Notes: generated from the sequence alone by a model not told the origin. Counted from the first letter of the stretch, positions 25,837-34,829 are shown. The stretch is 64,000 bases of DNA from JADFQT01 sp965216025 (GCA_965216025.1 CBDCEX010000011.1:129349-193348); one strand, 5' to 3'. A program made the numbers and translations.

Positions 25837-27237
25837 TTAGCCGAACTGGTACTCGGTGGTGGCCCCGATCAACGCCATGGTCTCGCCGATGCGCTGGCCC
25901 GCCGTCTCTTCGTTGCTCCAGTCCAGATTCCCGCCGGCATCGAGGTTTTCTTCCAGTTGCTCTCTTGTCTCCTTGCCCAGTTCAACGAAGCCCAGGTGTT
26001 CGAGACAGGACTCCAGGAGTTGCTCCGGAGTGGTGACCCCATCTTCCTTCATGTGCTGAATAATTCGCTTCATGCCCGGCAGGCTGGGGTCGGCCACCCG
26101 GTCGGCCACGAAGTTGACTCGCGCCAAGAGCGAGCCGCTGTTAATCCACTCGGTGCCGGTCTGCCAACCTTCCACACTGGGCGGGTTCAACAGTTGCTGA
26201 CCCATGTAGCCGGATTCAGGACCGATTTCCCGAATGTTAGGCTCGGGGAATTGGAAGGTGCCTACCATCTTCAGGGTGCCGGCCACCACCTCGGCCGGGC
26301 TCTTGATCTTGGCAAACCGCGCGTTCTTGAAGAACTCGGACTTGAGCATCATGCGCAGCAGGGGTTTCATCTCGTAGTTCGACTCTTGGAAGGTGGCTAT
26401 CATCGTGTCCAGGGCTTCCTCGTCCGGCGCCGGGTCAATAGTCCAGGCGGGTACCTGTACATCGTCGGCCACCAGGAAATTGTATAAGTGGCGGCAGATG
26501 AAGCGGGCGGTGGCGGGTTGCCGCACGATGATGTCAATTATGTCCTCACCATTGAAGTTCCCGGTCTCGCCCAGGAAGGTTTTCTCTCCGTCATCATGGT
26601 CCTCGGCCAGGTAATCAAACCGCCAGGGAAAACGACCGAAGGGCTGCCGCGGCAATTTCGCCTGGATGGTCCAGCCGGTGAAGGCCCGGGAGCATTCTCG
26701 AACGTCCACTTCGGTGTAGTTACTGACGCCCATCGAGAATAGCTCCAGCAGCTCCCGTCCCCAGTTCTCGTTGACCGCGTCCCGGTGGTTCTCGTTGTTG
26801 TCCAGCCAGAAAATCATGGCCGGGTTTTTGGAAATCTCGGTCAGCAGCTCCTTATAGTTACCCATGCCCAGTCTACGGAGCAAGGTGAGTTGCTCGATCA
26901 TCTGATCGCAGTTGTCCACCTTGGCATTAGCGGTGGCGAAAACGTGGTGCCAGAAGAGGGCCATCTTCTCTTCCAAGGGTCTCTGGGTGGTGATCATGTG
27001 GTAGACCCAGCTAAATTGTCCCGGCAACGGGTTGCCGCCGGGCAACAAGACCCCCGGCTGGTACCGTAGCATCATCGCCGTTTTGCCGGCGGGCCGGTCC
27101 GAAGGCGGATCTATGAGCTCGTCAACTACGGCATCGTAACCCTGAGCCACCAATTGCTCCAGCTCTTCCCGATTCGCTCCGAATCCGACGCGGCGCATCA
27201 GGTGTGCCATTAGCGCCAAGTCTTCCTTATGAGACAT
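25837..27237 (-). CDS. DUF1800 protein (cassette 2)
   Basis: A 466-aa DUF1800 protein paralogous to 11942-13345. Conserved blocks are LALMAHLMRRVGFGANREELEQL, EKMALFWHHVFAT, AMIFWLDNNENHRDAVNENWGRELLELFSMGV, ECSRAFTGWTI, KTFLGETGNFNGEDIIDIIVRQPATARFICRHLYNFLVAD and LLNPPSVEGWQTGTEWI. The ATG at 27237 follows GAGAGGAGG and is preferred over the 36-codon longer open frame, whose extra residues have no family counterpart. It is the first gene of the second cassette. The function of the family is not known; the constant association with DUF1501 suggests the two act together. Confidence 0.93.
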   Translation of the reverse strand: MSHKEDLALMAHLMRRVGFGANREELEQLVAQGYDAVVDELIDPPSDRPAGKTAMMLRYQPGVLLPGGNPLPGQFSWVYHMITTQRPLEEKMALFWHHVFATANAKVDNCDQMIEQLTLLRRLGMGNYKELLTEISKNPAMIFWLDNNENHRDAVNENWGRELLELFSMGVSNYTEVDVRECSRAFTGWTIQAKLPRQPFGRFPWRFDYLAEDHDDGEKTFLGETGNFNGEDIIDIIVRQPATARFICRHLYNFLVADDVQVPAWTIDPAPDEEALDTMIATFQESNYEMKPLLRMMLKSEFFKNARFAKIKSPAEVVAGTLKMVGTFQFPEPNIREIGPESGYMGQQLLNPPSVEGWQTGTEWINSGSLLARVNFVADRVADPSLPGMKRIIQHMKEDGVTTPEQLLESCLEHLGFVELGKETREQLEENLDAGGNLDWSNEETAGQRIGETMALIGATTEYQFG

Positions 27238-27860
27238 GCTCGTTCCTCCTCTCAATTTGGTTTGGTCCGTATTGGATTCTGCTTTTTTTGAGCGGCCTGC
27301 CCGGCCTGAATTACCCGGTTCCAACCTGGGTAATCCTATACCCAATTCGAGGTAGCAATCATATGGTTTCCCCCAGGCTATGTCAATTGTTTCCTCGGAT
27401 TATACCGCTACTTCGCGTGCAATTCTGGCTTTCAATTAACGCTTTATCTCGAGATTTGTTAACTGGGTAATCATAATTAGTAAAGGGTCAGCCATGAGAC
27501 CGATTAATTGCCCCCCAGCCCCGGGCGGCGGAACTTGGGGCTACCGAAAGAAGGTGGCTGGCATAGCTGCCCAGGAATACCTGAGATTGGCATTCGGAGG
27601 CACCGATGGTCTGTTGATCCTTTAGCTTGTCCAGCAGGCACGGGGATGGGCAGGCCTTATCTACACCTTCGGTCTGAGGTGGAATGGCCGCGGGTGTAGA
27701 GGGGTAGGCACGCCCATAATGGGGAAAAGCCCTCGGCAATTACCTAGCATTCCTCCCACCCAGAGAGTAAATTTGAGGTGAATACGACGATCCAGACCCA
27801 GTAGGTAGAGGCGCAAGATTTTGGGACGGGTCCTACCGAATGGTTTAATGCTCTAAAATC
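27238..27860. other. Intergenic region upstream of divergent DUF1800 and lipoprotein genes
   Basis: About 620 bp without a supported gene. On the minus strand a TATAAT box lies at 27399-27404, a candidate -10 for cassette 2, with no good -35. An 83-codon minus-strand frame (27488-27739) has low-complexity, non-coding-like composition and no ribosome site. The palindrome found in front of cassette 1 is absent here. Confidence 0.45.
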
Positions 27861-28622
27861 ATGATGCTGCTTAATCGAAGCAAAGCGGCGGGGTTTGTGT
27901 CTCTGGTAATCCTGCTGTTGGCCGTGGCCGGTTGCACCAGTCTGATGGAGGAGCCTACCCCAGCAGCTAGTGAGCAGACATTGGTCACTCCGCTAGCTTA
28001 CAGTACCCGCGAACCCACCGTACGGCCAACTCCTTTACCTAGACTGTGGGAGAGTTCAAACAAAGAACCAGCCGTCCAACCGCCCTCACCGACCATTCCG
28101 CCTGGCTCCGGCTCCTTGGCTACACCCACTATCATTACCGCTGGCGCTCCCACGCCCACTATCTTTGCCACGCCTGCGCCCACGCCCACTGCCACTCCGA
28201 GACCAACTTCCACAACAGAACCGACACCAGCGCCGCTAACTAAACCAAAGCCAAGGTGGGAACTACATTTTGCAGCGATGGCAAAGGTAGGGAAGGTGTA
28301 AAAATCAATGCATCGGCTCGAGCTTGTAACAGGGTTCGGCAGCGATGTTTCACTTCATCCTTACGGTGAGCTAGTCCGCCAAAGAATGCATTCATCTTCT
28401 CTTGGACTTGGGCTTTTGTTCCCAGGCATTCGTTGGCCGTGACCTCTTCCCTGGCCCAGTCCCAGACGGCTTCGTCGGCATTGAAGTCTGGGCTGTAGGC
28501 CGGTAAGGCCACCAGCCTCAGCTGCAAGTCAGGGGTGGTCAAATAGCTGCGAATCGCTGCTCCTCGGTGGGCTGGCCCATTGTCCCAAATCACTACCAGA
28601 GGTCCAGGATGTTTTTCTCTTA

Positions 28623-29989
28623 GGGCTTGTCACCAAATAACGTTATCATGCATCGAGGGGATGCTATAAGCTTGTCGGCATGGAAAACATTTGATGTAAG
28701 GCGGGATTTGTTTGTGAGTCCATGAATTAAGCAATATAAAGTAAGGTTGTCGGCATGGAAAATATTGATGCTGTCCGACAACGTTTTACCCTGCTTGAGG
28801 GCGTCTTGGACCAGCGGACCCGGCGGCTGGTCGCCGCAGCCGAAGCGCTGACGCTGGGCTGGGGTGGCGTTACCTGGGTCGCTCGAGCGACCGGCTTCTC
28901 GCGGCGGACCATCCAGCAGGGCATGCAAGAACTGCAGCAGCCCGAGCGGGTCAGCGCGGGCAGAGTCCGCAAGCCGGGCGGTGGGCGCAAGACCACTGTG
29001 AGCCAGGACCCAACGCTGCTGAGCGACCTGGAGCGCTTGGTTGAGCCGGTGACCCGTGGCGACCCGGAATCGCCCCTGCGCTGGACCTGCAAGAGCCTGC
29101 GGAACTTGGCGGCTGAACTCCAGCAGTTGGGGCACCGGGTCAGTCGCCGGTTGGTGGGGGATCTTTTGCACAGGTTGGAGTACAGCTTGCAGGCCAACAG
29201 CAAGACCTTGGAGGGTGGCGATCATCCTGACCGTGATGCCCAGTTCACCTACCTGAACCAGCAAGCGCAGACGTATCTGGATGCGGGTGAGCCGGTGATC
29301 TCGGTGGATGCCAAGAAGAAGGAACTGGTCGGGAATTTCAAGAACGGAGGGCGTGAGTTGCGGCCCCAAGGGGACCCGGAGCGGGTGCGGGTGTACGATT
29401 TCGTGATACCAGCCTTGGGGCGCGCCACACCGTACGGGATCTATGATGTAGCGGAGAACACGGGCTGGGTGAATGTCGGGGTGGACCACGATACAGCGGC
29501 GTTTGCAGTGGAGAGTATCCGGCGCTGGTGGTGGGGGATGGGGCAGGCACGGTATCCGAAGGCAACCCGGCTGCTGGTGAACGCCGATGGTGGGGGTAGT
29601 AACGGGAGTCGTGTGCGGCTGTGGAAGCGGGAACTGCAGCGGTTTGCGGACGAGACGGGGTTGACGATCACGGTGGGCCATTTGCCGCCGGGGACGAGCA
29701 AGTGGAACAAGATCGAACACCGGTTGTTTTCGTTCATCACGCAGAACTGGCGGGGCCAGCCGTTGGTGAGTCATGAGGTCATTGTGAGCTTGATTGGCGG
29801 AACCCGGAATACCAAGGGGTTGCGGGTAGAGTGTCACCTGGACACGAACAAGTACCCGGCGGGTATCAAAGTGTCTGATAGCGAACTGGCCCAGGTGAAC
29901 CTGCGGTGCCATGAGTTTCACGGGGAGTGGAACTATACCATCCTGCCCAGCAACCGCTCAAGTTGAGATGGTTATTCGGTGACGAGCCC
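28623..29989 (+). mobile_element. ISAzo13-type element A, copy 1 (nested in IS630)
   Basis: The ends are GGGCTTGTCACCAAATAA and, inverted, GGGCTCGTCACCGAATAA, with 3-bp target duplication TTA (28620-28622, 29990-29992). Length is 1367 bp. Near the left end an imperfect direct repeat, TTGTCGGCATGGAAAA(C/T)ATT, occurs around 28673 and 28748, the second overlapping the transposase start. Confidence 0.93.
28755..29966 (+). CDS. ISAzo13-family transposase, type A (intact copy)
   Basis: A 403-aa transposase of the ISAzo13 family (Rhodopirellula-type DDE domain). The N-terminus has a helix-turn-helix (GVTWVARATGFSRRTIQQGMQEL). The catalytic region includes VISVDAKKKELVGNFKNGGREL (first Asp), YDVAENTGWVNVGVDHDTAAFAVESIRRWW, LLVNADGGGSNG (second Asp), and LPPGTSKWNKIEHRLFSFITQNWRG with the conserved Glu-His. 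The frame is complete, so this copy could be active and could act on the defective copy 318 codons' length away in the same gene cluster. The ATG at 28755 has only a weak ribosome site (AAGGTTGTCGGC). Confidence 0.95.
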   Translation: MENIDAVRQRFTLLEGVLDQRTRRLVAAAEALTLGWGGVTWVARATGFSRRTIQQGMQELQQPERVSAGRVRKPGGGRKTTVSQDPTLLSDLERLVEPVTRGDPESPLRWTCKSLRNLAAELQQLGHRVSRRLVGDLLHRLEYSLQANSKTLEGGDHPDRDAQFTYLNQQAQTYLDAGEPVISVDAKKKELVGNFKNGGRELRPQGDPERVRVYDFVIPALGRATPYGIYDVAENTGWVNVGVDHDTAAFAVESIRRWWWGMGQARYPKATRLLVNADGGGSNGSRVRLWKRELQRFADETGLTITVGHLPPGTSKWNKIEHRLFSFITQNWRGQPLVSHEVIVSLIGGTRNTKGLRVECHLDTNKYPAGIKVSDSELAQVNLRCHEFHGEWNYTILPSNRSS

Positions 29990-30490
29990 TTAGCTGCCGT
30001 AAAAAGGCGGTGGAGGTCTCGGCATTGCTGTTGCCGGCTATTTCCATGGCTTCCACCTCCCCAGCCTCCAAGCAAACTCCCGAGTAGTAGCAGGCCTTCT
30101 CTCCCCACCGAGGACTGGTGGAGTCCACCAGCGCTGCCTCTCCCTTGAGTACCCATTTGCCTCGCAGGTCGGCATCGGCCCGAAAGTGGGCTTCATCCAC
30201 GAAGAAGATCTTGGCTCCACTCTCTTGGGCCTCCTCTCGGATTTGGCTGTACTGGAGGACGAAGGCTTTCCGTTCTTCATCCTTGGCTTTCAGGAGGCGT
30301 TTCTTGGGTCGCTTCAGCACGAAGCCCAACCGATGGAGGTAGTTCAAGCAACTGCTCCGACTCAGCCCCAGGTCAAAGCTCTGCTTGAGAAATTGCCTTA
30401 CTACTTTCCAGTTCCAGTTGGACAATTCAATCCCCGCCTCCCCAGGCGGATTTTGCACCGCAGACTTCAGTTGGTTCTGTTGACCTCGGT

Positions 30491-30769
30491 TCAAGACGGG
30501 GGGGAACCCCCAGTCTGCTCAAAGACCAAACCTTGGGCCCCGCCTTGGCGAAAGTTGTCCAGCCAGTTTCCGATGGTATGAGGCTCTCTCTCCAAAGCCT
30601 CAGCCACTTGAGTGGCCGACCACCCTTGGGCCAACAACCATAGCCCATGCCATCGCTCTCGCTCCCGAGGTGTTGGCGCCCGATACATCCTTTCCCGTAA
30701 GTCGCCTACATCCAGTTGCCACTCTTCCATGAGTTGCACTATGTCTGTCATCCCTTCCCCCACCGCCAA
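30491..30769 (-). CDS. IS630 transposase, ORF A (helix-turn-helix part)
   Basis: A 92-aa N-terminal transposase part with a winged-helix/HTH segment (RERERWHGLWLLAQGWSATQVAEALEREPHTIGNWLDNFRQGG). It ends in TGGSPPS just after a run of seven C residues on the coding strand. The DDE frame continues from the same run in the -1 frame (GGSPPVLNRGQQNQ). Either one base has been lost or gained in the run, or the protein is made by programmed -1 frameshifting as in several two-frame IS630 relatives. A start at codon 7 (MTDIVQL) is also possible. Confidence 0.8.
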   Translation of the reverse strand: MAVGEGMTDIVQLMEEWQLDVGDLRERMYRAPTPRERERWHGLWLLAQGWSATQVAEALEREPHTIGNWLDNFRQGGAQGLVFEQTGGSPPS

Positions 30770-30940
30770 TCGACTTCTTTTACAGAATATCTCAACTCCT
30801 CTTCGGGTTCGTTTTATGTAGGTTTCACCTTAGCTTTGGTTTAGAAAGGATGTGCAATTCCGAGTAGGCCGCGGGCTAACTCTTGCTGATGAAGACCTGA
30901 CTGGAATTGACCTGTCCGGCGCCAGCCTGCACGGGGCTAA

Positions 30941-32300
30941 GGGCTTGTCACCAAATAACGTTATCATGCATCGAGGGGATGCTATAAGCTTGTCGGCATG
31001 GAAAACATTTGATGTAAGGCGGGATTTGTTTGTGAGTCCATGAATTAAGCAATATAAAGTAAGGTTGTCGGCATGGAAAATATTGATGCTGTCCGACAAC
31101 GTTTTACCCTGCTTGAGGGCGTCTTGGACCAGCGGACCCGGCGGCTGGCCGCCGCAGCCGAAGCGCTGACGCTGGGCTGGGGTGGCGTTACCTGGGTCGC
31201 TCGAGCGACCGGCTTCTCGCGGCGGACCATCCAGCAGGGCATGCAAGAACTGCAGCAGCCCGAGCGGGTCAGCGCGGGCAGAGTCCGCAAGCCGGGCGGT
31301 GGGCGCAAGACCACTGTGAGCCAGGACCCAACGCTGCTGAGCGACCTGGAGCGCTTGGTTGAGCCGGTGACCCGTGGCGACCCGGAATCGCCCCTGCGCT
31401 GGACCTGCAAGAGCCTGCGGAACTTGGCGGCTGAACTCCAGCAGTTGGGGCACCGGGTCAGTCGCCGGTTGGTGGGGGATCTTTTGCACAGGTTGGAGTA
31501 CAGCTTGCAGGCCAACAGCAAGACCTTGGAGGGTGGCGATCATCCTGACCGTGATGCCCAGTTCACCTACCTGAACCAGCAAGCGCAGACGTATCTGGAT
31601 GCGGGTGAGCCGGTGATCTCGGTGGATGCCAAGAAGAAGGAACTGGTCGGGAATTTCAAGAACGGAGGGCGTGAGTTGCGGCCCCAAGGGGACCCGGAGC
31701 GGGTGCGGGTGTACGAATACCAGCCTTGGGGCGCGCCACACCGTACGGGATCTATGATGTAGCGGAGAACACGGGCTGGGTGAATGTCGGGGTGGACCAC
31801 GATACAGCGGCGTTTGCAGTGGAGAGTATCCGGCGCTGGTGGTGGGGGATGGGGCAGGCACGGTATCCGAAGGCAACCCGGCTGCTGGTGAACGCCGATG
31901 GTGGGGGTAGTAACGGGAGTCGTGTGCGGCTGTGGAAGCGGGAACTGCAGCGGTTTGCGGACGAGACGGGGTTGACGATCACGGTGGGCCATTTGCCGCC
32001 GGGGACGAGCAAGTGGAACAAGATCGAACACCGGTTGTTTTCGTTCATCACGCAGAACTGGCGGGGCCAGCCGTTGGTGAGTCATGAGGTCATTGTGAGC
32101 TTGATTGGCGGAACCCGGAATACCAAGGGGTTGCGGGTAGAGTGTCACCTGGACACGAACAAGTACCCGGCGGGTATCAAAGTGTCTGATAGCGAACTGG
32201 CCCAGGTGAACCTGCGGTGCCATGAGTTTCACGGGGAGTGGAACTATACCATCCTGCCCAGCAACCGCTCAAGTTGAGATGGTTATTCGGTGACGAGCCC
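30941..32300 (+). mobile_element. ISAzo13-type element A, copy 2
   Basis: It has the same inverted ends as copy 1, with target duplication TAA (30938-30940, 32301-32303). Length is 1360 bp, seven bases shorter than copy 1 because of an internal deletion. It sits directly in the pentapeptide coding sequence; excision restores HGAK-MAGVN in frame. Confidence 0.93.
31073..32277 (+). pseudogene. ISAzo13-family transposase, type A, 7-bp deletion
   Basis: Identical to the protein at 28755 apart from a single V-to-A change near residue 23 and a deletion of TTTCGTG after 31716 (the intact copy reads GTACGA-TTTCGTG-ATACC). A GA microhomology flanks the lost segment. The frame shifts after RVRVYE and stops at 31762, before the second catalytic Asp. 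The remaining C-terminal part is open from 31726 to 32277. The element could still be mobilised in trans by the intact copy because its ends are complete. Confidence 0.92.
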
Positions 32301-32423
32301 TAAGATGGCCGGGGTAAATCTTACCGATGCTAACCTGACGCAAACCAGCTTTAAGGGGGCCCGGCTGAATCGCGCCATTTTCGTTGGTGCCCTTTTAGAG
32401 GGGGCGAATTTTGAGGGGGCTAA

Positions 32424-33718
32424 GGGATTGTCACGAAATAATTAGTTCAATTGAGCAGCGCAACGCGGGGTAGCAGCGAATAATTCCATTCACCATGGAA
32501 AGAGTCTCTACGCAAATAGATGGCTTCGAGTTCGTCGTCCGATACGGTGCGCCCGGCCGGGTATCGGTTGGTGTCCAGTTGGCTCTGAACCCGCAGCCCC
32601 GTCCGGGTCGTGGTCGCCCCGATCAAGTTCACCACCACCTCGTGGCTCACCAGCGGCTTTCCGCGCCAGTTCTGACTGATCGCGGAGAACAAGCGGTGTT
32701 CGATCTTGTTCCACTTGCTGGTCCCTGGTGGGAGGTGGCACACGTCGATTTCAAGGCCCGTCTCATCCGCCAATTTCTGCAACTCCAGCTTCCACAAGCG
32801 GAGCCGATACCCATTGCTGCCGCCCGCGTCGGCCGTTATCAGCAGCCGAGTGGCGCTCGGGTAGAGCGCCTGCCCCATGCCGCGCCACCAACGCCGGATG
32901 CTCTCGACGGCAAAAGCAGCCGTATCGTGGTCCGTCCCCACACTGACCCAGGCCTCGTTCTGGGCGATATCGTACACCCCATAAGGACTGACCCGGCCCA
33001 GATCCGGAATCAGGAAGTCATGCACCAGCACTTGCTCCGGCGCTCCCTTGGGACGCAACTCCCGCCCACCGTTCTTGAAGGGCCCCACCAGTTCCTTCTT
33101 CTTCGTGTCCACGGAGATCACCGGCTCTCCCAGGGAGAGTTGCAGTTGCACCGCCCGGTCCAAGTGCTCAAACTGGGCGTTGCGGTCCGGGTGTTCCGTC
33201 CCCGCCAGGGTCTTGCGATTGGCTTGCAAGCTATAGCCCATGTCGTGGAGCAGTTCGGCGACCATGCGATGGCTGACTTGGTGCCCTTGGCGCTTCAATG
33301 CCACCGCCAGTTGACGCACGCTCTTGCAGGTCCAGCGCAGCGGGGACTCGGGATCCCCACGGCTGGTCGGCTCCACCAGCCGGTCCAAGTCCTCGCGCAA
33401 GCTCGGGTCATGCTCGACGGTGCGCTTCCGGCCGCCTCCAGGATGGCGGATGCGGCCCTTCGCGGCCCCTACGGCCGGCTGGCCCAACTCCCGTATGCCG
33501 CGGCGAATCGTCCCGCGAGAAGCTCCGGTGGCCCTTGCAACCGCTGCCTGGCCACCACGCCCGGCCGCCGACGCCTCAGCGGCAAGCACCAGCCGCCGCA
33601 CCCGCTCGTCCACAACGGGGGCAATCGCTTGGTAACGAGCTTGAATCGCTCCTTCAACTATCACCCATTAAGTATAGCTGAGCATGTAGTAAAGAACAAG
33701 TTATTTCGTGACAGTACC
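32424..33718 (-). mobile_element. ISAzo13-type element B, copy 1
   Basis: The ends are GGGATTGTCACGAAATAA and, inverted, GGTACTGTCACGAAATAA, flanked by TAA (32421-32423, 33719-33721). Length is 1295 bp. It is nearly identical to the copy at 53579-54873; the one difference I saw is C/T at 33697 versus 54852. It is inserted in the pentapeptide gene at another GGGGCTAA site. Confidence 0.93.
32447..33664 (-). CDS. ISAzo13-family transposase, type B (copy 1)
   Basis: A 405-aa transposase homologous to but clearly distinct from type A. It has an N-terminal HTH (GQAAVARATGASRGTIRRGIRELG), a basic stretch RIRHPGGGRKRTVEHDPSLREDLDRLVEP, then the DDE region VISVDTKKKELVGPFKNGGREL, VGTDHDTAAFAVESIRRWW, LLITADAGGSNGYR and LPPGTSKWNKIEHRLFSAISQNWRG. 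The frame is intact. The protein is the same as that encoded at 53602-54819, which indicates very recent transposition. It is transcribed opposite to the host lipoprotein gene. Confidence 0.95.
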   Translation of the reverse strand: MIVEGAIQARYQAIAPVVDERVRRLVLAAEASAAGRGGQAAVARATGASRGTIRRGIRELGQPAVGAAKGRIRHPGGGRKRTVEHDPSLREDLDRLVEPTSRGDPESPLRWTCKSVRQLAVALKRQGHQVSHRMVAELLHDMGYSLQANRKTLAGTEHPDRNAQFEHLDRAVQLQLSLGEPVISVDTKKKELVGPFKNGGRELRPKGAPEQVLVHDFLIPDLGRVSPYGVYDIAQNEAWVSVGTDHDTAAFAVESIRRWWRGMGQALYPSATRLLITADAGGSNGYRLRLWKLELQKLADETGLEIDVCHLPPGTSKWNKIEHRLFSAISQNWRGKPLVSHEVVVNLIGATTTRTGLRVQSQLDTNRYPAGRTVSDDELEAIYLRRDSFHGEWNYSLLPRVALLN

Positions 33719-34211
33719 TAACCTCACTCTGGCTGACCTGTCTAGAGTTAACCTGGTCGGACTAAACTTTCGCGTTGCAAAGCTGGACGAAGCCAAACTG
33801 AATCACACAAACCTCACAGGAGCCTATTTTTCTCAAGCGTCTCTGAAAGGGGCTAACCTCAACGGCGCAATCTTGGTGGGGGCGGACCTGGATGGAGCCG
33901 ACTTGAGCAATGCTGACTTGAAAGGCGCAAATTTGTCCGGGGCATTTTTAGATGAAGCGAAGTTGACGCGGGCCAACTTATCCAATGCCAATCTCACCGG
34001 GGCATCTCTGGAGGAAGCGGACCTCAGTCAAGCTAACCTCACCGAGACCAACCTGAGCAAGGCCGAACTCTACCGCGCCCAGTTCCAAGGAACCTCTTTG
34101 TTCGGAGCCAGATTTTATAATACCAACCTGGATGAAGCGTTTTGCCAGGGCAATCCTTTAGACTATTGTACAAAGAGCTTTTTGGAAGATCGGAAAGCTT
34201 TGGTACAGTAA

Positions 34212-34829
34212 TTGTTAGCAAACAGTAGTATCCGCTTATCGAGGAATGCAGTACAACGAAACCAAACCACTGACTCGCCGGAGCTGATTTCCGCTGTCCA
34301 CTCTGCCACAGAACTGTTGAGCATTGGACCGAACAGGAACTTATCGAGTTACTTAGATGGGCTTAATTCTTCTTACTCGCAAAGCTTGTGGCACCTATCT
34401 CCCGCAAATCATCCAATAGCGGCTCGCTACGACCAAATAGCACCGCAGCTTGCGGATGATGATCTGAAATGTCAGCTGCTTCCACGAGGACTGAATCTAA
34501 TATGTCAAACATGGGGTTTGGTTCGCAAATTGGGCTCAACGGTCAGAATAATCGCATTGCTGGGCTGGAAATTGGGCTTCAACGGTCAGAATAATCGCAT
34601 TGCTGGGCTGGAAATAGGCAACAGGCTGGTACCCGGCCCAGTGTATTCCCTTGCCGACCGAGGGTGAACCCAGATGACCAGCCCTCGGCATAGGTTTACA
34701 ACCCAAGCGTCTATGTCTGGACCAGCACGGTGGATCTGTCTGCTTGGGGTTGACCAGGGCTGGTAGGCTATAAAAAGTTCTTAATCAGCAGCGCGGTGTA
34801 AAGCTGAACTGTATCCGCACAATGCTACG
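34212..34829. other. Spacer after the lipoprotein gene, with a 42/43-bp tandem repeat
   Basis: From 34527 to 34611 a unit starting AAATTGGGCT is repeated twice (42 and 43 bp, the second with one extra T). In one frame it encodes IGLNGQNNRIAGLE, so it may be a relic of a repeat protein knocked out of frame by that T. A 151-codon plus-strand frame over this area has no ribosome site and unlikely composition. No other gene is seen before dnaN. Confidence 0.5.

Larger units (their letters stand above)
28240..30494 (-). pseudogene. IS630 transposase, ORF B (DDE part), split by ISAzo13-type insertion
   Basis: The upstream part ends at the insertion (STAFLRQL) and the downstream part resumes at 28619 (REKHPGPLVVIWDNGPAHRG). 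Removing 28623-29989 plus one TTA joins them in frame. The catalytic triad of the IS630 DDE domain is visible: FFVDEAHFRAD (first Asp), VIWDNGPAH (second Asp), LPAYSPDFNADEAVWDW (Glu). The stop codon lies at the very end of the element and uses the TA target, so the frame runs to the tip. It is inactive because of the nested element. Confidence 0.9.
28243..30841 (-). mobile_element. IS630-family element interrupted by an ISAzo13-type element
   Basis: The inverted ends AACCAAAGCCAAGGTG (from 28243) and, on the other strand, AACCAAAGCTAAGGTG (from 30841) are flanked by TA on both sides (28241-28242, 30842-30843), the standard IS630/Tc1 target. Excision with one TA restores the lipoprotein frame. 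Net of the nested element, IS630 is about 1.2 kb. Confidence 0.93.
27861..34211 (+). pseudogene. Pentapeptide-repeat lipoprotein gene split by serial IS insertions
   Basis: Four pieces belong to one gene: 27861-28242, 30844-30940, 32304-32423 and 33722-34211. Joined after removal of the elements and one target copy each, they give 1089 nt, exactly 363 codons with a single stop. The N-terminus is a lipoprotein signal (hydrophobic run, LAVAGC, lipidated Cys25), followed by a Thr/Pro-rich linker to about residue 125. The rest is pentapeptide repeats of the A-(D/N)-L-x-x type (ADLDGADLSNADLKGANLSG), ending with SFLEDRKALVQ. Such repeats fold as a right-handed quadrilateral beta-helix. The product would be a surface lipoprotein on a flexible stalk; its binding partner is unknown. 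Junctions read APLTRKDVQF, LHGAKMAGVN and EGANLTLADL. The last piece could still be translated alone but would lack export and lipid signals. Confidence 0.93.

Noticed and set aside
27488..27739. 83-codon minus-strand frame upstream of the lipoprotein gene
   Set aside because: Low-complexity product, no start signal, no family.
28620..29921. 433-codon minus-strand open frame
   Set aside because: Antisense to the ISAzo13 type A transposase; its residues are proline/arginine/histidine-rich and match no family.
28243..33718. Composite transposon or integron carrying cargo between the IS copies
   Set aside because: Each element has its own target duplication and the DNA between them rejoins as one host gene, so there is no cargo.
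32495..33721. 408-codon plus-strand open frame
   Set aside because: It is antisense to the ISAzo13 type B transposase, whose family motifs are clear; the same shadow occurs at 53650-54876.
34212..34667. 151-codon plus-strand frame after the lipoprotein gene
   Set aside because: No ribosome site, composition unlike neighbours, and it runs through a tandem repeat in two different frames.
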